From: Malurus cyaneus samueli
Lineage: Eukaryota; Chordata; Aves; Passeriformes; Maluridae
Assembly: GCA_009741485.1 (NCBI GenBank)
Contig: CM019217.1
Location: forward strand, 33,379,165-33,443,164
Length of the DNA: 64,000 nt
Direction: 5' to 3'
Both the position numbers and the translations under genes were made by a program. Below, piece after piece: positions 39,201 to 51,634 of this stretch. Positions within the stretch are counted from its first letter, which is position 1, and each line of letters begins with the position of its first letter. The notes beneath the pieces were generated by a model. That model saw only the letters and a list, made by a program, of their open reading frames with translations. It made no database searches and was not told the origin of the DNA.

Positions 39201-42200
39201 ATACTAATATGACAGAGCTATCCAACATCTGTGCCCAACACTACACACTAAGCTGGATCTACAAATGTAAAGCCTCATGGGCTAATGAATGCTTTACAGA
39301 GAAGCTGGTATTTGTATAGCCATTCACTACCAACAAAAACATCTATTAGTTAAAGAGAAATTATCTTTCCTAAGCCTTTTAACAGGAAATATCATGAGCT
39401 TGAACTGCAGGTTATTCCCACATTGATGTGTGATGAGTGAGACACTTCACATTCTCCTTCCTATACTGAGTTTAGTATTTCCTTGAGGTAAGATTACAAT
39501 CCTGCACCTTGGACTCTGAAAGCATTCTAACCTCTCTTTTGTGTAAAAAGTGCAAAACATGGAACTTCTAATTGATACATCTGCATGCTGGAGAATGTGT
39601 TCCACACAAATCTTTTAGCAGCTTTCTAAGTATAGTTGGAGTTCTCGTCAGTTGTCTGTTTGGAATATGTAAAGATTTCTTCCTCTCCCAAATGCAAAAT
39701 ACTCCATGATGAGGAACTCATCCTACTCCCATGCTTTTCCCAAGATTTTGGGAAACTTCGGAACTTCAGCCATGTTCCTTTTAATTATGATAGACAGCTT
39801 TGCAGTTGGAAATGGTGTCTGTTCTCCTGGTGCAAGACTGAGAGTGGAGTTTCTGGAAATAGTGATGGTGCAAATACATGAATGGAGTTTGCTACCAAGC
39901 CTTACTTGAAAATTCCAGGTTGCCTTTAGAGCTTTAAACAAGAGAAAAAATGCTTGAAGAATTTCAGTGCCTGACGCTGAATCTCTCTATTAGATCACAG
40001 AGCTGTTTTTATGGCTTTAACTCTCAAATTTATTAACTGGCATTTTACGTTGCAAAAATGAATTCAGCTTGTGGCCACACACACTCAAGTCCTGGACTTT
40101 CCCTGGGTAAAGATTTTTCTACTTAACATTAATGCTTTCAAAACAGGTGATAACAAATTAGACCTTATAGCTACTAAAAGATGTGCTATGCCTAAAGGAA
40201 TAAGATTCAGCAAATACAAATACTAAGTATACTTAAGAGGCCAAACCAAGCATCAATATGACCACCCCATCGTTCAAATACAGACCTACCAATAGCAAAC
40301 ATCAAGGCTACTTCGACAAAAAAAATATCAGATATTTCAGAGAAAACTGTATAGAAGTTTTCAGCACTACAGAAAAACCAGAGACCAGGCAAAGATTGAC
40401 TCCGCATCAATAACATAGAATTGAAGGCTCCTGGCCTTGGCAAAGTCTGTGTTCTGGTTTTCAGATTGCAACATATGAATAAAAGAGACTTCCATGGGCT
40501 GAAATCAAAAGTATTTTTCATTACAGAGTCTTCAGTTATTGAACACAAATAATATACACAACATGAAATCTGTGTGGTTGTAAAATCTGATTGCAGTCTC
40601 TTACAGAAAACTCAACATTATCCTATGGGAAAAATAATAAAATACAATGATGCTGAACATTTATAAATGACCTTTCCATTCACAAAAAGCTAGGGGTCTC
40701 AAAGGAATCTTGCAATAAACTTGCACATGAGTTTATCTATTATCCATCACGGGGGAAAAAGTCTCCAAAGTAAAACTCTTCAAGCTGAGAGAATATTTAA
40801 CTAATCTATTCCAAGTCCAGTGGAGCAGAAGCCTGCATGCACTAGCTGCAATACTTTGCTCCACCAGAACAGCACGGGTCATGGGTCACGTATATTGCTT
40901 ATCAACACAGGAATGTTGGTTCACATATTCATTTAAATCAGAAGTCAAAATCTTCAGGCCAGTGATGTTTTTCACCTCCAGAATTGCACCTTGAATTTTA
41001 TGCCAATCTAACACACAAAGGAAGCAACAAAATATAAGGCCAGCTAGTATGAAGTTATTAAATTTACAATGCTAAAAAAAACCCCAAAAAACTAGAAAAA
41101 TGAAATGAGCATATTAAATCTCTTTGTAAGTAAAAAAATCAACATTTTATTTTTTAAAATAAGGAAAATCACTCCAGCCAACTTTTCAAGTAATTGGTGA
41201 TTTTATCATCCTGTAGATTTAAGGATATAACATGCTGTTTTTCTCATCTTTGCTATTTCATCTTCAAGCCCAGGAGACACATTTTCACCAATTAAAAAAA
41301 AGAGAATTTCATTACAATTTTTGGTGCCTACACCATGACACCTATGCAGCAATTTATCTGCAATCTATTTTAGAGGTAAGCATGCACTTAGGGAGCACAT
41401 GTAGATATCTAAAAATGTCCTCATATGGGATCTAATAGTAACAGAAAATATTCCAAAAAAAAGTATTTCAAACACCAAGGAGAAATTTTGCTTTTGAATA
41501 TGAATTACTGTATATTCTGCAGGCAATTTTCATGTCTAATTATCTGTGAGATCACAAAGATTCTTGCACGATGATAGGTGGATAGTACGAAAAATGAATC
41601 TACAGCACAAATACTGGAACAGACTCTTGATGCACAAGCTGACATCTTGGTCATATTTCATTTTGACTTTGACAGCAGTATGATGTGAACAGCAGCCAAA
41701 TTAATTAAAATATCCCTTCAGTACAAGCAAGGATTTTGGCAAAAGAAAAAAATGTCTAATTAATATATGTATATTTTTAATTCCATGTTCAAGAGCATTT
41801 GTGATTCTTGTAACAAATCTTTGAATATCATCACTTGTCACCAAATTCAGAGGAATCAGGGCACCAGTTTTTCATAACTAAGACAACTATTTGCACAGAG
41901 ATTACATTTTCAAACATATGGCCCGATATAGAGCATTACATACACACTATTTTCCAGCAAAAATCATTGCTAAGTAAGCTTTCATTATACTGGCACAATA
42001 AATAAATAAATTACCAAATTAAAACAAACTGTAAAAAGTGCTGCATACAACAGAAACGTTTTACTGGCATTAAGAAAAAATGGTGAATATTGAAAAGCTT
42101 CAACTCTCAATTCCAATCATCCATTTCAACAGATTTAAAATCCAAATGCATTAAGATGGTCAGTTTAAAGAATCACTTACATGGAGAAACTGCAGAGAAA

Positions 42201-45200
42201 GCAATAGTCCTGTTAGCTAGCTTGAGTATTTGCAGACATTAGTACATGAACAGTAGCTGTAGATTCTATTAACCATATCCAGATGAAGTTTTGGCAGACA
42301 GACAAGCAGAATTCATGAATCTTGATATTTATATAAATTCAGCCTGGTAAAAAGCACTAATCTATGAACCCAAACTGCCCTAGTGTATGTTTTTCCTACC
42401 TAAGACCACAACCCATAATGATGGTTGAATAAACGTTAGAAACAATTTTATCCTACCATCTCCATTAAGCTCATCCATTTAACAAGGCAAACTTATGCTT
42501 TGAAAAGTGCACCAGGGGTGTGTTTCACTTCTAAACACACAGACTGAATAATAAACAAGGGAATGAGATTATCCTTCTTACACCACTTACATTGCACAAA
42601 AATGGCACTGTGTGAGGATTTGTTTACGAAAGTGTTTAAAAGACATTTTTCTGACTTCCGAGAAATGTGCTCTGGCTGACTACCACACTGGACACCTTTG
42701 GGCAGATTTCTGTCAGCCTTCTTTATTAAAACTGTTCTTTCCTGTGTAAAAAACTTTTAGTCACACATGGCACTTGTAGCAGACTCCTCCATATCCATAT
42801 CATATCTGGGTGACTGACAGAAGTACTGACACTCCAGAAATCTCTAAAGTTCCCTGTGAAATGAAATACCTGGCTTCAAATTATTTAGGAAAAAGAGGGG
42901 TTTAATACATACATGTATTAGATATATGTATGTCTGTGTCAATAACCTGTGGTTATTTCTGAGCAATAATAAATGACAAAAACAGAGAGGGCGCATCCTT
43001 CTAATTTTGCGAGGAAGTGCAGACATGCTTGGAGCACCCAGATCCAAAGGAAAACGTCCTTTATTATGAATGTAAATGTTCAGGTGTCACCTTGCAGCCC
43101 TGGGCACAAATTCCTTCCTGGATATTACTTCTGCAGCACCTTCTTGGCTACAGGAGGGATGCTGATGGCTCAGCCTTTTGTGACTATCAGTGTAAGGCAT
43201 CTGTACAGGCAGTACATTGATACACTTAGGAAGTGTGGGCACCGAACCTGAGGCTTTTGATTCCACCCAATGACAGATTATCCACAAGTCAGATGGAGGA
43301 TTGAAACTGGATCTCACTTTTGTCCAAACTCATATGTAACACATATTTAATCACTAGATATAATTAGAAAAAGCAGAATTACATTTTCACCGCGGAAGAT
43401 ACTTCTCACCTGCTGAAATTATCATGTGCTTTTGAAATCCAGGGTCTCTCTCAACTTGCAGACAGATTTAACAAAAAAACCCATAACATACAAAATACAA
43501 TGCCAATTACGAAACCTTACAGAAAACAGCTTTAAAGCTAGAATCAATAGAACTCCCTTTAGCTGGTTTGTACTAAAATCATAATGCTAGTTGGAAAACC
43601 TGCAAATCCACCCACCTTCAAAAGCTGAGCTGCTTTTCACATCCACATGTAATATTCTTTAAAAGCAAAGAAGGTGTTTATGCAGTTTGTACATGTGACA
43701 ATCATTAGAGGCAAAATTCTCTTGCTCCTTTCACCAGTGCAGAAAACTCAAGAAAAGCCATAAAAGCCTGCACTTGCTCACCAGCTGCAAGAGGAGAGCT
43801 GTGTGGCAAAGGTCTGCACAGCACCTAGCACCTTCCTGGGGGATTGTGAGCAGAGCCTTGCAGGGGGACAGAGAGGAACCTTTCTAAGGGAAACCAGAGG
43901 CACTAAAACATGAAACATTTCTCCACTTAAAAAATATAACGGCACAAGTATTAGTGTACACAAGATGTGTGGCAAATCTGCAGACTATGATCTGGTCTCT
44001 GGGGAAAAACCCTCTCTCTTACCCGGTTCTTGCTCCTTAAAGACCATGAGTGGCCATGAATTTCAGTCTAAAATTTTCCCAACCAAGCTTTTAAAGGGTT
44101 AATTTTTAATATGGATCTTTTCTACACAGGGTTCAATTCCACATTCTCCCTTCTAGAATGCTGAGTCTATGCCAAGCATTTATCCATTTCTTTCAGAAGT
44201 GTCATATCAGGAATAAATCGAAGTGTTAAGAATTGCCTGATAATGTTGTTGTGGGATTAATCTTACAGAATAGATCATCGGCACGACTACCTTTGGCATT
44301 CTGTGTGCACAATGTTCCATTTTAAGCATGAAAAGCCTTCTAATGCCAAAGCAGAAGAGCCATATATTGAATGATCTGCCACCATTCAGTATTTAATCCT
44401 GCAATTGAAGCCACTAAAGGGATACAGAAAAGTAACGAGATGAATGAATTGTGACCTTAAACTTGCAAAAAGACAACCCAAACAATTTATCTTTCTGGCC
44501 CGTAGTGCATCCTGTGGCCAATACTCCTGTCACTTCTCTACAGTTTGGGATCTGTAGATTGATCAATTACACATTAGCAAAGTACCTGAGAAGACATCTT
44601 AGCAATTCAGACAATCCGCTGCATATGCTTTAAGAATATTCTGTGTCAATTTGGCTTATCTGTAGCTGAAAGTAAAGGCTTCTTAATAAAAAATCAATTC
44701 CATTTTCAAAAACACATTTCTAAACAACAGTGGCAAGGTGACTAGAAATAAAGCTTTTGCTAATCAACAACAGGCAAATAAAATACTCTGGAAATCTGGT
44801 CAGTGTAAAAAACCCATCAGACTGATGCACTTTTAAGACTTGCTAAGAGATTATTTTACCATTTATTTTTCAAAATAAATGCATTTGTTTCCTCGCAAAA
44901 GAAAAAAAGAATCAATATAATAAGCACATAGTGATTCCAAGACTGATGGAGCTGAAGGCCATGAAGATCTCAGAGACTACCCAAATCTTGCTCATGTGTC
45001 TGTCATAAGCAAAGAATTTTTGAAGGTATGTGCTAAGGTTGATGTGATAGTGCTGGCTAAACCCATAAACCAGCAAACAGCCCATGACAACGGGGTGGGA
45101 GACACACAGAAAACAATTAACAATGAATACCACCGATTTACCTGCTAAGAGTAAATGTTCCAAATCACAAGAGAAAACACAGCCATGCTTGATTTCAAGT

Positions 45201-46220
45201 ACATTTTCTGTCCATTTATTTCATGGTATCTAATTGGACTTTGTAAATTAGCATCCATACTTAGGGACAACGCTTTTCTTGACTGAGACTACTGCTCTTT
45301 ATTTATAAAGTGTCAGTAGTATTTATTAGAACATGTAAGACACAAATTTCAACCAGTCTCATCAAGGAAACATTCTAAGATCTCTTAACATTAAACTAGT
45401 CACAAAAAGCCTGGTGTTCGGACTTTACTGCAGGTATTCCATCCACTCTGTGTTTGTAGATTATAGAAATAATAAAAGAAATAATTTCTAAAAGCTCACA
45501 AAAAATAATCTTAATCAGTGCTTCTAAATTTGTGATTTTACAACTCTATTTTTTCTCTCATAGTAATTACTGTGCATTGAAATTATTAAATTTTTTATCT
45601 GACTAAAACTGATATTGTAGTAGAGCAGGTAAGCCAAGTGGTCTAGAGGTGGCTGCACTTGACTGATTAAGATGAAAACTTTATTTCTTTTTCAAGAGTG
45701 CATTTAATTTCTGCCTGGTTACAGATCAATGGATCAGAAATGAACAGAATTAAGCATGCCTAAATCAAAACAGAATGTTATTAAAAATGACAAAATAAGA
45801 ACTTCTTTGTTTTACAGTACTGCTACTGCAACATAAATAAGAAGAGACCAAATTCTGTTATTCAATGTATATTGATCACTCCCATCAGAGATGAGAGTAT
45901 ATGTACACATTTACCAGTCATAAGGTATTATCCAGGCATATTAGTTAGTTAATGCTAATTTTAATGAGTGCATATGTGCCTTGTTAGTCATACTAATAAT
46001 CTGTCCGTGATAAGATAAACTGGAGAAATAATTACTTTCTTAAAGAAATGTATAATCTATTTCTAATCTTTTTTATGGTACGGATTTTTTCTTCCTGGAA
46101 TGTGTCCACATTCGGGAACAATCATTCACTATTTCCTTTTTTTTTTGTCTGTCCAACAGTTACCTGGGCAAGGCTAATCTGTGATCAGCCAGCAGTTTTT
46201 CTTATAGTTTGCTCTCTACT
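30245..46220. other. Long non-coding stretch upstream of the 3' end of the right-hand gene
   Basis: No coding exon could be supported. Frames at 34.4-34.8, 35.2-35.5, 36.6-36.9, 39.6-39.9, 40.2-40.5 and 43.0-43.3 kb overlap each other on opposite strands and have no consistent splice sites. The frame at 44912-45163 on the minus strand is hydrophobic but lies downstream of the inferred poly(A) site, with no promoter or acceptor to support it. The 43.0-43.3 kb block is somewhat GC-richer and could be an old repeat or a conserved element. Confidence 0.45.
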
Positions 46221-46246
46221 GCACACACATAATTTTCCATTTTAAT
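46221..46246 (-). terminator. Poly(A) signal ATTAAA plus GU-rich element
   Basis: On the minus strand, ATTAAA at 46246-46241 is followed after about 10 bases by atgtgtgtgc (46230-46221), the usual layout of a vertebrate cleavage and polyadenylation site (hexamer, short spacer, GU-rich downstream element). It lies about 315 bp after the stop codon of the terminal exon at 46562. Alternative AATAAA hexamers on the same strand occur at 45303-45298 and 45220-45215 and could give longer 3' ends. Confidence 0.55.
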
Positions 46247-46561
46247 ATCTGTGAAAATTATTCACTGAACTCAAATTAAAAAATTAGTACCTGTTGCTTT
46301 CTTTATGAGGCTCAAGCCAAAAACTTGCTCAAGTTAAAAATTACTTCAAGTTCACAAAAGATTGAGCTCTTTAACTGTGTTACCAAGTTTCTATGTGGCT
46401 CTGGGGATATGTAGTATGAGACATATGCTTGTAGGGGGAATTTCCTCTGTAGTGATGTTTGTTCTAATAGTGTTAGATATCTATTATAAAAACACTGGCT
46501 TGTAAACTTCATTCACAAAGCAAATAGGGTTGTTGAGTTTTGAACACAAAGAACAAACAGA
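46247..46561 (-). other. Inferred 3'UTR
   Basis: The sequence between the stop codon of the terminal exon and the poly(A) signal. AT-rich, with no frame of note. Its extent depends on which poly(A) signal is used. Confidence 0.45.
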
Positions 46562-46875
46562 TTAATGAGTAATGATCTCTTTTACAGTTTTGTATTTTTG
46601 TTTGAGTGTTTGTAAAGCCAACTGTAATTTTGGAAACTGTGGAAACCCAAAGAGATATGAGTTTTTTAAAAAAGGTATTATTTTGTTTTGAAGATGCATA
46701 TTTAAACTCTTTTTAAATTGTTCTTCATTAATTTCAATGCTGGGTTTGTTGCCTTTACAATAAATAAAATCTCTTATAGCTGCCAATGCTATAAATTCCT
46801 CCTGGATCTCAATCTGATCTGCTCTTTCTGGTGAATTCTGTCTCAGCTGCATCAGTGCAACCCTACAGAGAACAC
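46562..46875 (-). CDS. Terminal coding exon of an unidentified leftward gene
   Basis: This is the best protein-coding candidate in the window. On the minus strand a strong acceptor (ttctctcctcattgctttcccaaag, read in two parts across 46876-46900) precedes 314 bp that are open to a TAA stop at 46562-46564. That gives two bases of a split codon plus 103 codons. A second possible acceptor (ttctctgtag) at 46863 would shorten it by 13 bp and change only the entry phase. The peptide is soluble and helix-like, with balanced acidic and basic residues: VLCRVALMQLRQNSPERAD, then EIQEEFIALAAIRDFIYC, and a C-terminal part with SYLFGFPQFPKLQLALQTL and a lysine-rich tail. This composition is unlike the F/I/K/N-rich chance frames around it. 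A poly(A) signal follows at the expected distance. I do not recognise the family; a C-terminal helical-repeat (HEAT/ARM-like) end is one possibility. Confidence 0.65.
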
Positions 46876-47510
46876 CTTTGGGAAAGCAATGAGGAGAGAA
46901 GTTTAAATATTTACTAAAACTACACAATTTTGTTAATTTATAAGCAGGGCCAGGACAGACCAATACATAGTTCAGTAACCCAAAGCTACGTTAACTTTGC
47001 AAGACCAAAGGATTTATAAATCAGCACTTTCATTACTAAGCTGAGCTGTAAGCACACATAAAGCTCCCAGCAGTTGAGTCAGAAACAGTCATTTCCACAG
47101 AGCCTCCAGCAGAAAACCTAAGCCTATTCAGGGGAATCTTGAATGCCTTTCAATGGCAGGACTTGTTCACTTGCTTTATCTACAGAAAAGGATGTATCAT
47201 TCTTTACATGAGGAACCAGTTCTATTGAATGTTGATACTTATCAGGTTTGGTCTACTATTTTTCAGATATGAAAAGCTTTCAGAATGCTCTCAGCCTCCA
47301 TGGAGACCGAATGCTGCTGAACAGATGAAAAATAATTCATGTTATCGTATCCTGATTCTCATACCAGCATAAAGTCTGCATATGCTCTACAATCATTATC
47401 TCAGATTTTTGGTTTTTTTTTTTAATGAAGCATTGGTGACTTCACAGAAATAAAGGCAGTATCATAACAGATGAAAATCTGCACAACATTGTCCCCAAAC
47501 TTATGGATGC

Positions 47511-47537
47511 AGAGAGAGAGAAAGAGAGAGAGAGAGG
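47511..47537. repeat. (GA)n microsatellite
   Basis: GA repeats with one AAAG interruption, within the putative intron next to the terminal exon. Confidence 0.9.
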
Positions 47538-47962
47538 GAATGACTGCATCAGCTGAAGCTCGAAAACTCAGTCATATCAGGATTAACTTCTAGCATTTTA
47601 TTTGACCACACTATTTACCACGTATTTTCAGGAATACAGATATTCCTTGATTTTCACAAACCTAAAAAGCCCATTTCTTTTGCTTCTTTGTAGGAGAATT
47701 GTCACATTGCTTCCCAATACCTACTGGTGCTTCAATGAAGTTTAAGTGGAGTCCTGATACAAGAAAAGAGAGGAGGCACTGAACATTAGAAAAGTCTCTA
47801 GCTGGCTATTCTTTTTTTTTAAACATACGGATAAAGAATGACATGAAACTCTATTTTAAGGCAGGCTCACATATCTCTAGTTTAGGGAGTCTTTATGTAA
47901 CATACCTGAAAAAAAAAAAAAAATTGGGTTTTTAAAAATACAGCACTATCCTGGTTTTGTAC

Positions 47963-48141
47963 CTGACCAATAAACATTGCAAAGATCCAAATTCACTACT
48001 TCACTACTCCAGCTTATGAGAATAGCACTATTGAAAATAGTTATATCAAATATTCTGTAATTCTTCAATATATGGAACCGAAGATACAGACTGATATTTA
48101 AATGGATACGAATCTGTATGGATGTATATGACTGCATTATG
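47963..48141 (-). CDS. Possible penultimate exon
   Basis: On the minus strand a pyrimidine-rich stretch (cttctttaatccctcctgtc) lies upstream of an AG at 48142, though the AG is preceded by A-rich bases. The following 179 bp are open in the frame that ends with one base at a good CAG|GTACAA donor (47963). That phase joins exactly to the terminal exon at 46875, which begins with two bases of a split codon. The peptide is rich in I, L, N, F and S, so the open frame may be chance. A second frame is also open for its first 31 codons (with VIYIHTDSYPFKYQSV) but then stops. Confidence 0.25.
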
Positions 48142-48209
48142 CTTTGATTTTCCAGAAGCGGACAGGAGGGATTAAAGAAGCAAATACCAAATGCAATATT
48201 TCTAGGCAT

Positions 48210-50296
48210 TTTTACTGTATTTATTTAGGGAACCAGAAGACAGAATTTTAATTTCTTTTAGCCAAGAAATGCTGAAGAAGTACTATGGTTTCTTCATCAT
48301 CTTTTTTGGATTTGTGGGGCAGTTGACCTTTGGAGATTGAAAAACTTGGCAAAAAACCTATACTAACACATTACAAAGGCACAGGTAAAGGACAAGAATA
48401 GGTTTCACGAATTTAAAGGGAAAGAACTGATAAATGTACACACTACATGCTGAGATTGACTTTTAAAAAATACTCATATTGGTAGTAGATTGAAAAAATA
48501 TCAGTAGCTTAAAACATGTATAAATAGGAAAATATGGTGTCATTATACTAATAATTACCATTATTTTGAGGAGGGCATGATGTTAACAAGCTCAAAACAT
48601 GTCTCAGCCCAGATCTAAAATGCAGAATTTTTTACCTGGTTATGAAAGAAAAACCAACAATAAATCTCAGAGGATTCCTTGGAGGAAAAAAAAGACAAAA
48701 ATAAAGACAAAAAAGTTTAAAAGCTTTGGCTTTCTTTAAAAACGTGCTTCTGTTAACTTCTATTATTTACACATCTCAGTGACTCAACAGCATCACACAG
48801 ATAAAGCCCCAAGGAAATGTAGCAGTTAATAAATTATTGAGCCATTCTCCTTTCAAACATCAGCACTGGGCAGTACAAAGGCCTGGCATGCCATGTCAGA
48901 TGCAAAAGGATCTGCAAATCTGAAAGAGTTATCGGAGCTGGGGAACAGCTGGCTCTGCAGATCCCAAGGCCCACCTGGGATCCACTTACTACAGCCTGTC
49001 ATTCTCACCCAGTTTAATGCTTATACAGGCAATGAAACATTAGATGAAGCTAAAGGATATATCCCCAAAGAGTCTGACTTATGCTTTGGGAAACGACCTT
49101 TAAACAGTCACCTTCCGATAGAAAATTAACTACAGCTCCCTGCATCTGCAGAAATACCTCGATGTTTGTGATTTGTTCCTGATGACAAACATGCACTATG
49201 TTGGCACTCTTTCTGCTGAATTACCATATGCATATATGTATTTGTGTTTTCTTTGCACTTCCTATTTTCACACTTCAGCACATCAGGCATTAGTTGCTAA
49301 AGTGACTAATTTAAAATTATAGTAGTCAGTGATTTTTCAGTGACAAGTGAAAACCTAGAAACTTACTTGGCTTGTTGGCTGGTTTCAAAAATCAAACTTG
49401 CATTGCCTATGGAAGCATTTTCTTAACTCTTTTATTAGTAGCACAAACAAATAAGTTCTCCTATCTTGTTAAAAGAACAGCAGCCTGGGTTTGATAGCCA
49501 CTATGAGGAACATGATAAGGGGAACAAGCTAGAAACATACTTTAAAGCAGAACAAGTGAAAATCTAATCTTAACATTGTATTTGCGACAGACCTGACTGT
49601 TGCATGCCTAATGTTATGTGATGGAAACAGAATATTGTTTATAATACTGGCATTTCAGAGCGAATTCTCTCTCAGAGCAAAACACCTGAAAAGTCATTGG
49701 TCATAACACAGTTACAAAGAAACCCCACAAAATAATGCAAATTTAGCACTCCCCTCAACCTGCTCTTTATCAGCTTGGACATTATGCACAGGCGCCCAAA
49801 TTTCAATTGCTTAGCAATTACTACCAGAGCAGACAGAAGTATGTCACATCCTGAAAATGCCAGCAGCAGCACTAACACATGTACTTGTGCAGTTGAAGAT
49901 CCATGTCCAGCCCCAAATCATCCTCTTACAAGGAAATGGCTGCAGTAACATTTCCAACAATGTTTAGGATCCTACAGAGCTGGTAGAAGACAAACCGATT
50001 AGAAATACTGCTCCAATAAATTTGTACACAGATGTTAAAGTTCTAGTATCGGTCTTCCATTTTTTACTGAACACTACAACTGTTCCATTCTATCAGTCAT
50101 AAAACTGCATTTAAATCTCTTTGAAAGAGGGCTGTCAAAATCAGAATGGCTTATGGAAGACAGCAGACCACACCTTCAAACAACTACAAGTTTTAAGACT
50201 TCAAAAGAATGGCTTTCTTTCAAGTAATCCCTGCCTGCATTACTGTACATGGGACCACAACACGAAATTTTGCCAGGAATAAAAAAAGCACTTTCA
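48210..50296. other. Non-coding, probably intronic
   Basis: No supportable exon. The plus-strand frame at 48893-49129 has reasonable composition but opposes the neighbouring gene and lacks splice boundaries. Confidence 0.45.
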
Positions 50297-50301
50297 ACAC
50301 A
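50297..50301. repeat. Target-site duplication, left copy
   Basis: ACACA directly abuts the left end of the LTR and is repeated at 51630-51634. A 5-bp duplication is typical of class III (ERVL-type) avian retroviral integrations. Confidence 0.8.
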
Positions 50302-50508
50302 TATCATGGTTTGGACTGTGCTGAAAGCCAAAAAGCACTGCACCCACGACATTCTCTCCTTTCCCCCCACCGAGTGAGAAGGGAGAGCAAAAGCCCAATT
50401 AACGCGAAAATTTATGGCTTTCAGATAACTTAACATAACTGAGAGAAAGATATGTATGTGCTCCAGAGAATGGTCAGGCAGGCTGAATAACTTAAGTTGC
50501 AAAATAGA

Positions 50509-50514
50509 TTTATT
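50509..50514 (-). terminator. LTR polyadenylation signal
   Basis: AATAAA on the minus strand inside the LTR, at the usual distance from its 3' end. It lies in the sense orientation of the surrounding minus-strand gene, so it could cause premature polyadenylation of an intron-containing transcript. Confidence 0.6.
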
Positions 50515-50929
50515 ACTACAAACTGCTAAGAATACTACTGCACTGGGGAGGGGAACAAAGATAGGGAAAAATTTACAAGGAGAAGAAAAATAAAAACCGG
50601 ACATTTTAAGACACCTGTTATCCTTTCCGGGGATCCATCTCTTTCTCAGGTCCATCCCTCTCCATCCGCCATGTTTTCCCGCACACAAAGGGGGGCAGGA
50701 ATAAAAGTCTACATAGTCAAACTACTCATTCAGTTATCGTCCAGCATCATAGGAGATGCGTTCTTACAGCTCCAAGTGGTGGAAGTTCTTTTCCCAAGGA
50801 AAGTCAGTTATAACTGTGGTGGGAGGGAGTATTTTCTTTACCTCGTAGGAGAAAGGAAAGAATGTTCCTCAAGGCCAAACTGCGTTGTTTCAGTGGCGTA
50901 AGGCCACTATCACAAACCTCCTGGCAGAG

Positions 50930-51034
50930 CACAGCTTCTTCTAAGCATCCACTTGCTTCAGATGTAGGGCGCGGGCATCTCCTCCTCCCCGCAGAACACA
51001 ATTTCTTCTTAGCATCAACTCGCTTCAAACATCG
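50930..51034. repeat. Direct repeat inside the LTR
   Basis: Two related copies of about 36 bp, at 50930-50965 and 50997-51032. They share cacа..ttcttct.agcat, then c.act.gcttca, at a 67-bp period. Such repeats in the U3 part of LTRs often hold enhancer sites; that role is inference here. Confidence 0.7.
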
Positions 51035-51629
51035 TGGGGGGGCCAAGCCTCTTCCTCTTTTTTTTTTGGCTCCTGATCAGTTCCGTCCAATCCTCAAAGG
51101 CCAGGTTTTTTTCCCTCAGAGCAAGGTCGCTCTCCTTTTCTATACAGGTCTCTCTTTGATGAAATAGTCCTTTCGAGAACAACTTATTTTCTCCATGCTC
51201 GAGAAACACCGAAACAGCACAGCAACCATCCCATCTTCTCCTTACTGTGATCTTGGGTCTCCATTTTTCTTTCTACATCTCCTCACCCTCCTGCTCTGTT
51301 TTTTCCCCGGTGCAGGATACTAGAACTACATGCTAACAACCTAAGAACTACATGGCGGCTGCCCCTATCTTGTTTTGAATTCTTCTTAAGTACAAGACAA
51401 TGCGTCATCACAGAGGTGTAACCAACCTGTGCAATTGGCCCAGGCCTGATGGGCAACCTGTCCATCAACCTCAGAGCCACAATGGATTGGCTCTAAAACA
51501 CAGGGGGCAGGGCTCCTTTTGCTGGAGAAGAAAGAGAAAGCTTCTAGAACTTCCTCACAGGAGCCATCTTTGTGGTTTCTTGGTCCCATCCCCCCATCAT
51601 CAAAAATCGGACCAAGTAAAACCATGACA

Positions 51630-51634
51630 ACACA
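51630..51634. repeat. Target-site duplication, right copy
   Basis: ACACA immediately after the right end of the LTR, identical to 50297-50301. Confidence 0.8.

Larger units (their letters stand above)
50302..51629 (-). mobile_element. Solo LTR of an endogenous retrovirus, minus orientation
   Basis: A 1328-bp element bounded by imperfect inverted ends. Read on the minus strand it begins TGTCATGGTTTTAC and ends AAACCATGATA, the usual CA having mutated to TA. It is flanked by a perfect ACACA duplication. It is clearly GC-richer than its surroundings. An AATAAA signal on the minus strand at 50514-50509 lies about 210 bp before the 3' end, as expected for the R region. No gag, pol or env frames and no internal region are present, so it is a solo LTR left by recombination between two LTRs. 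The apparent long frames inside it (for example 170 codons on the minus strand at 50176-50688) are not recognisable proteins and run past the element boundary. The family was judged only by its termini; the 5-bp duplication points to an ERVL-like group. Confidence 0.85.

Noticed and set aside
43017..43317. Overlapping frames on both strands in a GC-richer block
   Set aside because: Two plus frames and one minus frame overlap and none has splice boundaries. More likely an old repeat or non-coding conserved element.
44912..45163. Hydrophobic 83-codon minus-strand frame resembling a membrane segment
   Set aside because: It lies downstream of the inferred poly(A) site, has no convincing acceptor or promoter, and no family match I can name.
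50176..50688. 170-codon minus-strand frame
   Set aside because: It starts inside the LTR and runs across its end into flanking DNA. It is not a retroviral protein by any motif, so it is a chance frame.
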